Source of the DNA: Candidatus Melainabacteria bacterium
GTDB lineage: Bacteria > Cyanobacteriota > Vampirovibrionia > Obscuribacterales > Obscuribacteraceae
Direction of reading: 5' to 3'
Assembly (NCBI GenBank): GCA_003151275.1
Contig: PLXC01000014.1
Coordinates: 1-30,497 of the forward strand
DNA length: 30,497 bases
The position numbers were made by a program, and so were the translations under genes. The notes under the pieces are model-generated. The model was not told the origin of the DNA. It ran no database searches and was given only the letters and a program-made list of their open reading frames with translations. How positions within the stretch are numbered: the stretch's first letter is position 1; every line of letters starts with the position of its first letter. This document shows positions 16,576 through 24,278 of the stretch, piece by piece.

Positions 16576-17907
16576 CTATACCTTGCAGGCTGCGGCTGAA
16601 ACCTTGGCGCCGTTTAAATGATCGCCTGAGAATTGTTGTTCTTCAGTTGATCCTTTCAGCGCCGCAGTTGATGCTTGGCCACCACTGACGGTGTTAAGCA
16701 CTTTATCGAAGTAACCTGTGCCGACTTCGCGTTGATGACGCACGGCGGTATAGCCGTTCTCCTGACTAGCGAATTCTACTTCTTGCAAAGCCACGTAAGC
16801 AGGCATCCCCACTTTGGCGTAAGCTTCGGCAAGTTGGAAGGCGCTCAAATTTGTTGCATGCCAACCGGCAAGGGTGATGAACTGATACTTGAATCCCATA
16901 TCGCCAAGTTGGGCGTTGAACGACGCGATTGTTTTATCATCCAAATGCTGTTTCCAGTTGAAAGATGGCGAGCAGTTGTATGCCAACATCTTGCCTGGGA
17001 ATTTGGCGTGCACAGCGTCAGCAAATTCTTTCGCCTCCGCCAGGTCTGGCTTCGAGCTTTCGAACCAAATCAAATCCGCATAGGGAGCGTAGGCCAGAGC
17101 GCGTGCGATCACAGGCTTGATGCCGCCTTGAACTCGAAAGTAACCTTCCGGTGTTCTTTCGCCCGTGATGAACTGCTTGTCGATTGGATCAATGTCCGAA
17201 GTCAAAAGTGTCGCGTCTAGAGCATCTGTCCGTGCCACAATTACAGTTGGCACTCCGAGCACATCGGCAGCCAGACGAGCCGCTGTCAGAGTTCGAATAA
17301 ATTGCGAAGTGGGCACTAGAACTTTGCCACCCAAGTGTCCGCATTTTTTTTCTGAGGCCAATTGATCTTCGAAGTGAACACCGCCGGCGCCTGCTTCAAT
17401 CATACTTTTCATCAGCTCAAAGGCGTGCACAGGTCCGCCGAAGCCAGCCTCGGCATCAGCCATGATCGGCACATACCAGTTCCGCTCTTCAATGCCCTCG
17501 GCGGCATCTATTTGATCGGCGCGCATCAGTGCATTGTTCAGACGCTTAACCAGCTCAGGCACACTGTTTGAAGGATAGAGACTTTGATCAGGATAGGTCT
17601 GCTTGGAAGCATTGGCGTCGGCGGCAACCTGCCAGCCACTAAGATAGATGGACTTCAATCCGCCTCGAACCATTTGTACTGCTTGTGACCCATTCATGGC
17701 ACCAAGAGCCGTGACGAATTTTTCAGTCTTGAAAGTTTGCCAGAATCTGAGCGCGCCCTTTTTGGCCAGAGTGTGTTCGACTAGTATGGACGGACGAAGG
17801 CGAACAACATCTTCTGCAGAATAGTTTCGTGTGATACCTTGCCAGCGGGCGTCCTTTTCCCATGATTCGGTCAACTCAGTCACTTGCTCGGCTCTGGTTA
17901 AATCCAT
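16576..17907 (-). CDS. aceA: Isocitrate lyase
   Basis: The 443-residue enzyme carries the active-site hexapeptide KKCGHL with the catalytic Cys, followed by GGKVLVPT. It also has the metal- and substrate-binding segments [18 protein letters not shown] and VARTDA, and [10 protein letters not shown]. It cleaves isocitrate to succinate and glyoxylate, opening the glyoxylate shunt for growth on acetyl-CoA-yielding substrates. The ATG at 17907 has a GGGGGT ribosome site 8 nt upstream. It is divergent from citrate synthase across a 409-bp control region. Malate synthase is not in the window. Confidence 0.96.
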   Translation of the reverse strand: MDLTRAEQVTELTESWEKDARWQGITRNYSAEDVVRLRPSILVEHTLAKKGALRFWQTFKTEKFVTALGAMNGSQAVQMVRGGLKSIYLSGWQVAADANASKQTYPDQSLYPSNSVPELVKRLNNALMRADQIDAAEGIEERNWYVPIMADAEAGFGGPVHAFELMKSMIEAGAGGVHFEDQLASEKKCGHLGGKVLVPTSQFIRTLTAARLAADVLGVPTVIVARTDALDATLLTSDIDPIDKQFITGERTPEGYFRVQGGIKPVIARALAYAPYADLIWFESSKPDLAEAKEFADAVHAKFPGKMLAYNCSPSFNWKQHLDDKTIASFNAQLGDMGFKYQFITLAGWHATNLSAFQLAEAYAKVGMPAYVALQEVEFASQENGYTAVRHQREVGTGYFDKVLNTVSGGQASTAALKGSTEEQQFSGDHLNGAKVSAAACKV

Positions 17908-17974
17908 GTGTATTACCCCCTAGAGGTTTTCTGCGCATACTTTCAATTTGGAATGAGGAATTGCTTGATCGAAA

Positions 17975-17988
17975 ATGCCGATTGGCAT
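17975..17988. promoter_or_regulatory. Inverted repeat upstream of aceA
   Basis: ATGCC-GATT-GGCAT lies 68 bp upstream of the aceA ATG. The size and position fit an operator, but the regulator is unknown. Confidence 0.3.
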
Positions 17989-18018
17989 CAATGAATAGGA
18001 ACTCCCTTCAAACCTTGT

Positions 18019-18038
18019 TCAATATATTGATATATTGA
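18019..18038. promoter_or_regulatory. AT-rich 20-bp dyad in the aceA-gltA control region
   Basis: TCAATATAT-TG-ATATATTGA is a perfect 9-bp inverted repeat around 2 bp. The 14-mer TTGATATATTGATT within it (18027-18040) recurs exactly at 18110-18123. Both lie in the divergent gap, so one regulator could control both genes. Confidence 0.45.
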
Positions 18039-18109
18039 TTGCTTGAAATCAACACATCATTTATTTAATCTCCGCCGGAATCCTAAAAATCGATCATCGA
18101 CACGTTCAG

Positions 18110-18123
18110 TTGATATATTGATT
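18110..18123. promoter_or_regulatory. Second TTGATATATTGATT element; overlaps a possible promoter
   Basis: This exact copy of the 14-mer at 18027 overlaps TTGATT (18118-18123), which is 18 bp before TATTTA (18142-18147), a possible rightward promoter. Binding here could repress or activate that start. Confidence 0.4.
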
Positions 18124-18167
18124 ATTGAACGAGCTTTCGCCTATTTAACATAGGAGAGGACGCCAAG

Positions 18168-18236
18168 ATGATGAACCGAAAACCGTGGGCAACGGTGTCA
18201 GAGACTCGTAACTTCGAAACATGCCAGTGGCGCTAG
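18168..18236 (+). CDS. Possible 22-residue leader peptide before citrate synthase
   Basis: A strong ribosome site, GGAGAGGA, lies 7 nt before ATGATG and opens a 22-codon frame beginning MMNRKPWATVSE and ending at TAG 18234-18236. The peptide holds two Trp and one Cys and is not a known toxin or regulator. Its stop abuts the 26-bp palindrome at 18237, and citrate synthase starts 80 bp later. It could be a leader peptide, a tiny gene or a chance ORF. Confidence 0.35.
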   Translation: MMNRKPWATVSETRNFETCQWR

Positions 18237-18262
18237 AATTTTTACCGATATCGGTAAAAATT
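18237..18262. promoter_or_regulatory. Perfect 26-bp palindrome, copy 2, upstream of citrate synthase
   Basis: This is the same sequence as 5556-5581: AATTTTTACCGAT joined to its reverse complement. It lies 54 bp before the citrate synthase ATG, a typical operator distance. Flanks also agree for a few bases (G before, T after). Confidence 0.55.
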
Positions 18263-18316
18263 TCAAAAGTCCTAGTTTGGGTCCTGCGAAACATCCCCAC
18301 ATAACGCGAGGCTAGA

Positions 18317-19420
18317 ATGATTGAGTCAGCAGTAATCAATAGTGGACTAGAAGGTGTTGTTGTTGCAGAAACTCGAATCTCCGAAGTAGACGGTATTAGG
18401 GGAAAGCTGATTATCTGTGGACATGACTCGGAAGAGCTTGCTTTTAATTCCACTTTCGAACAGACCTGTTCATTGTTATGGACCACAGGCGGTACACAAC
18501 CGACTTCTGAGTCAGACCTGGCAAGAAAATTTGGCCAAGGAAGAGTCGAAGCTTATCAACTCCTCAAAAAATATCCATTCGTTTTGCAGCAAGCTGATCC
18601 GATGGATGCTCTGCGCAGTGCTACGAGTTTGATGTCCAGCGCCACTCAAGTCGATTGGGCTGAGTATGCAAGAATAACCGCAGCACAAGCTGTTTTTGCC
18701 GCGAACTGGTCGAGAGTTCACCGTGGTTTGGAGCTAAGTTGTCCAGATGCCAGTTTAAGTCATTCCGCTGATTTCTTGCGTTTGTTGAAGGACAAGCCTG
18801 CGTCAAAAACAGATAGCGATGCGCTTGATGTGTATTGGACAACGATTTCGGATCACGCCATGAATGCGTCTACCTTCACGGCCAGAGTGGTGGCATCGAC
18901 CGAGTCGGACAACATCAGTGCTGTTGTTGCTGCAATTGGAGCGCTCAAAGGTCCACTGCACGGTGGCGCACCAGGACCAGTGTTGGAGATGCTGAATGAA
19001 ATCGGCTCGCCTGAGAATGCGGAACGCTGGATACGCAATGCCATTGATTCCGGAAAACGAATCATGGGTATGGGACATCGAATCTACAAAGTGCGCGATC
19101 CACGCGCGGCAATCTTTGAAAAGGCAATCAGAAATTTGGAAGCGACTGGGGTGCCCGCTAGCAGACTGGCTTTGGCTCGATCGGTAGAATCGCAGGCCGA
19201 AAAGATTTTGGCTGAAAAGCATCCAGATCATCCGCTTAAAGCTAACGTCGAATTTTATACAGCAGTTCTTTTGGATACGATTCAAATTCCTGATCACTTA
19301 TTTAGCTCAATGTTTGCCGCCGGGCGAACGGGCGGCTGGCTGGCCCACGTTGCTGAACAACGCTTGCACGGAAGGCTGATTCGTCCAGCCTCTCGCTACA
19401 CCGGGGCGATGCCTCGTTGA
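18317..19420 (+). CDS. gltA: Citrate synthase (or 2-methylcitrate synthase)
   Basis: The 367-residue protein has the short dimeric-type length. Catalytic His residues are H215 in GPLHGGAPG and H254 in GMGHRIYKVRDPRA; H180 lies in SDHAMNAST, and AGRTGGWLAHVAEQ closes the site. The usual catalytic Asp of NVDFY is Glu here (E312 in ANVEFYTAVLL). Glu keeps the carboxylate, and I believe some bacterial subfamilies carry it, so the enzyme is probably active. It condenses oxaloacetate with acetyl-CoA; propionyl-CoA use cannot be excluded by eye. GAGG precedes the ATG by 5 nt. It is divergent from aceA and 189 bp before a citrate-synthase-like HTH protein. Confidence 0.88.
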   Translation: MIESAVINSGLEGVVVAETRISEVDGIRGKLIICGHDSEELAFNSTFEQTCSLLWTTGGTQPTSESDLARKFGQGRVEAYQLLKKYPFVLQQADPMDALRSATSLMSSATQVDWAEYARITAAQAVFAANWSRVHRGLELSCPDASLSHSADFLRLLKDKPASKTDSDALDVYWTTISDHAMNASTFTARVVASTESDNISAVVAAIGALKGPLHGGAPGPVLEMLNEIGSPENAERWIRNAIDSGKRIMGMGHRIYKVRDPRAAIFEKAIRNLEATGVPASRLALARSVESQAEKILAEKHPDHPLKANVEFYTAVLLDTIQIPDHLFSSMFAAGRTGGWLAHVAEQRLHGRLIRPASRYTGAMPR

Positions 19421-19446
19421 GCAGTGAGCGATGTATATGGAACAAA

Positions 19447-19583
19447 GGATTCGGACTGGGATCCAAGCGGGGATTCGGACTGGGATCCACCAAGGATCCA
19501 GACTGGGATCCACCAATGATCCAGACTGGGATCCACCGAAAGATCAAGACTTGGAGCCAACCAAGGATCCAACCAAGGATCGT
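19447..19583 (+). repeat. 23-24-bp tandem repeat between the two citrate-synthase genes
   Basis: About five to six copies share the pattern GGATYCRGACTGGGATCCAC (starts 19447, 19471, 19494, 19518, 19542), decaying toward the right. GGATCC recurs in each. Copies abut with no spacers, so this is not a CRISPR array. Several frames are open through it because of its period. It ends 27 bp before the TTG start of the next gene. Confidence 0.75.
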
Positions 19584-19609
19584 GACCTGGAATTAAACGA
19601 GGATTTGCC

Positions 19610-20839
19610 TTGTCTGATGACGACGAAAAATATTTCAACGGAGCGCAAGCGGCCGAATTTCTGGGAGTGAAATCAGCCACTCTGTATGCATACGCAAGTC
19701 GAGGCATGATCGAAAGTATTCCCACGGAAAGCGGGCGAGAGCGCGCCTATCGGCTCAGCGATCTGATCAAGCTGCGGCAATCTTCGCGTGGTTTCAAAAG
19801 TCCAAAAGATCAGGAAGTTCCAACCTGGACGGGACCCGTGATCAAGTCAGCGATAACAGAAATTCGTAACGATGGGCACCGCTATCGTGGACAAAATGCG
19901 ATCGATTTAGCCCGGCAAGGGCAGCCATTCGAATTAGTCGCTGAGCTGCTTTGGGAGACAAATGCCAGCCAAAAAGATTGGCAAATGACGAAACCACTGC
20001 CACTACCAAAACATATTAAGAATTTGGCCTCTGCAGAAGTTGACTACTTAGATCTATTGAAGGTTTTGATTGCTTCGGTCGAAATTTCTGATCCTGTGAC
20101 AAGAAAGCTTTTGGCGGATGACATCTTCGGAACTGCCAGACGTCTGATCATTACAATGGCTCTTACACCTGGTCTTAACGAAACGAAAGAGGGGTACATT
20201 TCGGATGTGCAATATCCGATTGCCCAAACTTTGCTTGCTTCACTGCACGCAACGCGCTCGCGAGAAAAAGCGGCATTAGTTAATTCGGCGCTCGTGCTGT
20301 GTGCGGATCACGAGTTAAACGCATCCGCCCTGGCAGCCCGTGTAGCTGCATCCTGTGACGCCTCATTGTACTCGTCTCTCCTCAGCGCGGTTGGTACATT
20401 CAGCGGCAGTCTGCATGGCTTGGCGAGCCGCAGAACTGAAAACATCGTTAGCACATCAATGAAATTTAGAAGCACGAACGCCTGGTTAAAAGACTACCTG
20501 AAGCACAGCGAGCGAATTGCCGGCTTCGGCACTGAGTTATATGAACAGGGCGATCCGCGCGCTAAATTCTTGCTGGAAGCGGCCCAGTCGATCTCAAGCA
20601 AAAATGCCAATTTAAATCGCTTATTGGAAATTGTCCAATGCGTAGGAGAGCAGATTGGCACCAAGCCTAACCTCGATATTGGTTTAGCTGCCATCACATA
20701 CGCCTTATCACTGCCACCGGGATCTGGCTCGACATTGTTTGCAGTAAGCAGAACGGCAGGCTGGATTGCCCATGCCGTCGAGCAACGTGCTTACGGCGGA
20801 TTGATCCGTCCGCGTGCCAGATACATCGGAAAAGTTTAG
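19610..20839 (+). CDS. MerR-type HTH domain fused to a degenerate citrate synthase domain
   Basis: The protein has 409 residues. Residues 6-58 form a MerR/excisionase-like winged HTH (AAEFLGVKSATLYAYASRG then RAYRLSDLIKL). Residues 70-409 follow the citrate synthase fold and end in AVSRTAGWIAHAVEQ. H269 is kept (SLHGLAS) and D356 is kept (NLDIG), but the His of GHRxYK is Thr (T308 in GFGTELYEQGDPRA). Catalysis is therefore doubtful, and a ligand-sensing role is likely. Such HTH-citrate synthase fusions are known in other bacteria. The TTG start is forced by an in-frame stop at 19583-19585 and is supported by GAGGA 6 nt upstream. It may regulate the adjacent aceA/gltA genes. Confidence 0.82.
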   Translation: MSDDDEKYFNGAQAAEFLGVKSATLYAYASRGMIESIPTESGRERAYRLSDLIKLRQSSRGFKSPKDQEVPTWTGPVIKSAITEIRNDGHRYRGQNAIDLARQGQPFELVAELLWETNASQKDWQMTKPLPLPKHIKNLASAEVDYLDLLKVLIASVEISDPVTRKLLADDIFGTARRLIITMALTPGLNETKEGYISDVQYPIAQTLLASLHATRSREKAALVNSALVLCADHELNASALAARVAASCDASLYSSLLSAVGTFSGSLHGLASRRTENIVSTSMKFRSTNAWLKDYLKHSERIAGFGTELYEQGDPRAKFLLEAAQSISSKNANLNRLLEIVQCVGEQIGTKPNLDIGLAAITYALSLPPGSGSTLFAVSRTAGWIAHAVEQRAYGGLIRPRARYIGKV

Positions 20840-20872
20840 AACGCAATCAGATAGAGCGGACGCTTCCTTCGT

Positions 20873-22750
20873 TCACAGAGGGGGAAGGTTTTCGGTACTG
20901 CGTCGGTGCTGTTTTATATAGCTCTGTAGTATTTTTGCTTCGGCGCCACGATTCATCTTGTTTAGCAAGTTCGCGTGGTCGGTTAGCGTCGCTAGAAAGA
21001 CCGGTGTATTCTCCCCTGAAAAGTGCTTTCGGAGCCGCTCTGACTCATAATACAGCTTGTTCGCTTCGGCGAATTGATCTTGAGCCGTAAGTGAGTTCGC
21101 TAAATAATGGCAGTAATTCGAGATTTCTACACTTTGTAAATCACGTGTTGTGCGTGCTTCCGCAATAGCGTGACGATAACTGACCTCTGCGTCCTTTTGC
21201 TTGTTTAGAGCCGCATATGCCCGCCCGAGCTTGTAAAATAGTTCCGCTTTATCGAAAGCACCTGCTTGTGGAGCAATTTCTCCTATTGCTATGGCCTGAC
21301 GAAAAGTCTGAACCGATTTTGTATACTTGCCGACTCGGAAATAACAATCGCCCTGTCTGCCCACGTATGAAGATTCCTCCAGGGAGGGCTTACCGTGGTT
21401 CTCACCAGATGCTAAGGCCTGTGCTTGTTCATACAAATGGAGAGCACGTAAGGTTTGATTGTTGTCTTGCTCACTGTCCGCCATGAGCAAACAGAAATCG
21501 GCGAAGTTCGATCGAACGTATGCGCGTGTCAGCGCAGTTTCGCGTGATTTGTCAACGAGCGATATTGACTTGGTATAGTACTGTTCGGCGAAGTCATAGC
21601 GACCTTTGCGCAGATTGTTATTGGCTTTATGCAATGTACGTTGCCATTCTGGCATGAACACAACCGGTGCTAGTGCCCAGAAAGAAGCCGCGGTGACACC
21701 CAGCCATGTGCCGATGATGATCGCCAGAGAATAGATGAAGACGCGCTTGCGAATAGGCTTTTTGTTAAACCAGAGTTGACTCTTGGTGCGGCTCGGGCTG
21801 CCTCCCGACTGGATCAATTGAAGATCTTGTTTTAAAGCGTCCATGCTCTGATGACGTTCGGACGGCTTCTTTTCCAAGGCACGCATAACGACATTTTCTA
21901 AGGCTGGCGGTATCTTGAGCCTGCGATTGGAGCCATCCATGGGGCTTGGCATTTCATTCAGGTGCTTGTACATGGTCTGTATGGCGTTTGCTCCGGTGAA
22001 TGGTGCTTGCCCGGTCAATGCTTCGTACATCACACATGCCACGGAGTAAATGTCCGACCGCGCGTCAATTTCTTTTTGACCTTCACACTGTTCCGGGCTC
22101 ATGTACATCGGGCTGCCAAAAACTTCACCGGTTTGAGTAAGCTCACGCACTTCATCATTGGACACTATCTTGGCGATGCCGAAATCTACTATTTTAATTT
22201 GCGCCGCACCACCTGCAGTGCGAGTGAGAATAATATTGCTTGGTTTGATATCTCGATGAACAACACCTTGCGAATGGGCATAAGCAAGACCGTCACAAAT
22301 CTGCTCAAATAACTCAATCACCAATGCTGAATTCAAGGCTCCGTCGCGCTGAAGCACATCTAACAGGCTGACGCCCTCAATAAAATCCATAACCAGATAT
22401 GGTGCGCCATCTTCGGTCAGACCATAGTCGTGAACAGAAACAAGGTTTGGGTGATTAAGGCTGCTTGCCGCTTTAGCTTCAATATCGAAGCGATTCAATG
22501 CGGTGCTGTTTCCGAGCGCGGATTGTTTTAAAACTTTGATCGCTTGCATCTTGCCCAGCGACGAGTGTTTGGCTTTATATACCGAGCCCATGCCGCCTTT
22601 TCCGACAAGCGACACAATTTCGTAGCGGTCTCCGATTGTCGTTCCCAGTAAACGATCGTCAGAATTTGCTATCAAAGAGAACTTCGGTCGATCTCCAGTC
22701 GGCCACAAGCCGCTGGAAGAATCGTGTGTTTGAGACACGAAAGAATCCAT
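20873..22750 (-). CDS. Transmembrane Ser/Thr protein kinase with C-terminal TPR repeats
   Basis: The protein has 625 residues. The kinase domain (about 40-310) has the glycine loop GKGGMGSVYKA, the Lys of AIKVLK, the catalytic loop HRDIKPSN, DFGIAK, the SPEQ motif and SDIYSVACVMYEALTG, so it is a complete PknB-like kinase. A single membrane segment (about 338-362) separates it from an outer region with TPR-like repeats (about 375-600; for example DFAEQYYTKSI, YTKSVQTFRQAI, DAEVSYRHAI). The TPR part probably binds a protein partner outside the cytoplasm. No clear Shine-Dalgarno supports the ATG at 22750, and a TTG two codons earlier is possible. It converges on the HTH-citrate synthase gene with a 33-bp gap. 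Confidence 0.9.
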   Translation of the reverse strand: MDSFVSQTHDSSSGLWPTGDRPKFSLIANSDDRLLGTTIGDRYEIVSLVGKGGMGSVYKAKHSSLGKMQAIKVLKQSALGNSTALNRFDIEAKAASSLNHPNLVSVHDYGLTEDGAPYLVMDFIEGVSLLDVLQRDGALNSALVIELFEQICDGLAYAHSQGVVHRDIKPSNIILTRTAGGAAQIKIVDFGIAKIVSNDEVRELTQTGEVFGSPMYMSPEQCEGQKEIDARSDIYSVACVMYEALTGQAPFTGANAIQTMYKHLNEMPSPMDGSNRRLKIPPALENVVMRALEKKPSERHQSMDALKQDLQLIQSGGSPSRTKSQLWFNKKPIRKRVFIYSLAIIIGTWLGVTAASFWALAPVVFMPEWQRTLHKANNNLRKGRYDFAEQYYTKSISLVDKSRETALTRAYVRSNFADFCLLMADSEQDNNQTLRALHLYEQAQALASGENHGKPSLEESSYVGRQGDCYFRVGKYTKSVQTFRQAIAIGEIAPQAGAFDKAELFYKLGRAYAALNKQKDAEVSYRHAIAEARTTRDLQSVEISNYCHYLANSLTAQDQFAEANKLYYESERLRKHFSGENTPVFLATLTDHANLLNKMNRGAEAKILQSYIKQHRRSTENLPPL

Positions 22751-22923
22751 ATACAAAGATATGATATGTCGGTAGGGGATGTAGTAACGTTTGAGGACTT
22801 ACTTAAAGTGCTATTCCATTGTCTTCCAGACAGCACTGTTGTCAAGTGAATTCTGTTTACCGAAACGCTACCCAGCAATGCTTTTGACCCGGTCAGCGCT
22901 CCTTGAACTTGCGCCCATTTTCA

Positions 22924-22969
22924 TCTGAGAACGGCTTGCTCAGAGGTCTGCGCTCGTTCACAAATTTGT
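22924..22969. other. Inverted repeats between the pilus cluster and the kinase gene
   Basis: TCTGAG (22924-22929) pairs with CTCAGA (22939-22944), and ACAAATTTGT (22960-22969) is a perfect palindrome. The gap 22751-23048 follows the pilus operon and precedes the kinase gene on the same strand. It must hold a terminator or the kinase promoter, but no T run marks the hairpin. A leftward TTGACA lies at 22840-22845 without a convincing -10. Nothing else is seen here. Confidence 0.3.
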
Positions 22970-23048
22970 CACTTTCGTGCAGAGTAGCCAACATTGACCT
23001 CCTCCCGCTTCCCCGCCCTAAAAGAACGAGGCTTGACGCGCATTATAG

Positions 23049-23615
23049 TCAGGCTGAAGTAGTGGGCAACTGATCTTGATTCAACTCGGCCAGTGCGGCC
23101 AGTCCGTGTTTCAATTGCTCCGCGTCGTAGCGCCAGCGTTGAAGAAAGGGCGAATAATCCGACCCATGGTCATCTTCACCAGTTGCCAACTTATGTTGGA
23201 TGGCATCAGTCATGCTCAAAATATGTCTGGCCATGGCCTCATTGTCTAGGCGGCGAATGATGTTCTTCGTTTTCTGCTTGACCGAAAGCGAGCTCGCCTC
23301 CATTTTCTCGTCCTGATTGCGATTGTGGGTGACTGCCATGGTGCTCGACATAATCAGGTTCTTAATCAGCAGGTCACAAATAATTTCAGGATGATTCTCG
23401 AAAACCTCAATAAAAGCATCTGGAACGTCTTTTGATAACGCCGACTCACCGGTCAAAAGCGCTACAAAAAAACCGCGCGCGCCGTTGGTTGAACTGACAA
23501 TTGAATTTAGATGCTCGACGGCCTCGGCAGGGGAGACTTCGCCGCTTTCAACCGTGTAGATCAGGTCAGTGGAAAGCGAGATTGCTCGATCAAAAGTCAA
23601 ATTGGCATCAGTCAT
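23049..23615 (-). CDS. Unknown helical protein at the end of the pilus operon
   Basis: The protein has 188 residues, soluble, mostly helical and acidic, with no signal peptide or membrane segment. The N-terminus (LIYTVESGEVSPAEAVEHLN) and a central region of hydrophobic helices, VPDAFIEVFENHPEIICDLL, are not a family I recognise. The C-terminus ends in NQDQLPTTSA. Its ATG overlaps the stop of the PilP-like gene by 4 bp (ATGA), which ties its synthesis to the pilus assembly genes. A cytoplasmic accessory role for the pilus machine is an inference from position only. Confidence 0.65.
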   Translation of the reverse strand: MTDANLTFDRAISLSTDLIYTVESGEVSPAEAVEHLNSIVSSTNGARGFFVALLTGESALSKDVPDAFIEVFENHPEIICDLLIKNLIMSSTMAVTHNRNQDEKMEASSLSVKQKTKNIIRRLDNEAMARHILSMTDAIQHKLATGEDDHGSDYSPFLQRWRYDAEQLKHGLAALAELNQDQLPTTSA

Positions 23616-24271
23616 CGAATCCGCTCTAGCTCTTTGGTAATACGTTCCCCATCTTCTTCCAGAACAACGGTGCTTTTATCGATGGAAATGAGGTGCACAG
23701 ACTCAAATTGTTCCCCGGTTGCCAGGATCACAGTCGAGGGAAATTTGTTTGCCCGTCTTAATTCTGAGTCTGTAAACGTGAAGAATGCCTTTTCCCCAAC
23801 CAATCCCACTAGTTTCATCTTGGCGGCGATGAGCGGCTTTTCCGGGGGCTCAGGCAGATCGGTTTCATTTACGCCTTTACCTGCCTCGCTTGCGGCTTGA
23901 GCAGCCGTATTTGGAAGTGATACCATTCCTGGAGGGGGTGGTGGCAACAAGCCGCTGCCGGAAAATTTTGGCGGCGGCAGGTGAATTTTCCGCGACTCTT
24001 GCTGTGGATTAATTTCAGAGCTGCCGTTCAAAGGTAGGATTTTTGGCACCCCGGAAGATGGGGCAAAAGGATCGAGTCGGCCAGCGCCGATCCGAGCCCG
24101 TGTGATCGCCTCGGTTCGAGTCGTGGCTGGGATGCTTAAGGGGTATTTTGGATCAGCTAGGACTGGAGTCGACTGAGTGGTCGTCGTCACAGTTGTTTCC
24201 GTCTCCGTGGCGCCTGCTGCACAACCACACATCCAGATCAAAACCGTCACTTGAATTTTTAAATAGTTCAT
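23612..24271 (-). CDS. PilP-like pilus assembly protein (possible lipoprotein)
   Basis: The protein has 219 residues. The hydrophobic N-terminus leads to WMCGCAAG, where a Cys could be lipidated (the lipobox is imperfect). A Pro-rich linker contains GRLDPFAP, a motif typical of PilP. The C-terminal domain (about 145-219) begins MKLVGLVGEKAFFTF and is beta-rich, as in PilP/GspC homology domains. PilP links the inner-membrane PilN/PilO pair to the secretin PilQ in the periplasm. No PilQ gene is in the window. It starts 7 bp after pilO. Sequence similarity is low, so position carries much of the call. Confidence 0.6.
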   Translation of the reverse strand: MNYLKIQVTVLIWMCGCAAGATETETTVTTTTQSTPVLADPKYPLSIPATTRTEAITRARIGAGRLDPFAPSSGVPKILPLNGSSEINPQQESRKIHLPPPKFSGSGLLPPPPPGMVSLPNTAAQAASEAGKGVNETDLPEPPEKPLIAAKMKLVGLVGEKAFFTFTDSELRRANKFPSTVILATGEQFESVHLISIDKSTVVLEEDGERITKELERIR

Positions 24272-24278
24272 TGGCTGC

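Noticed and set aside
19447..19583. CRISPR-like array
   Set aside because: Units are contiguous with no unique spacers and there are no cas genes.
19431..19670. 79-codon ORF over the tandem repeat overlapping the HTH-citrate synthase start
   Set aside because: Its length is explained by the repeat, and it has no ribosome site or recognised domain; mentioned only as a possibility in the repeat finding.
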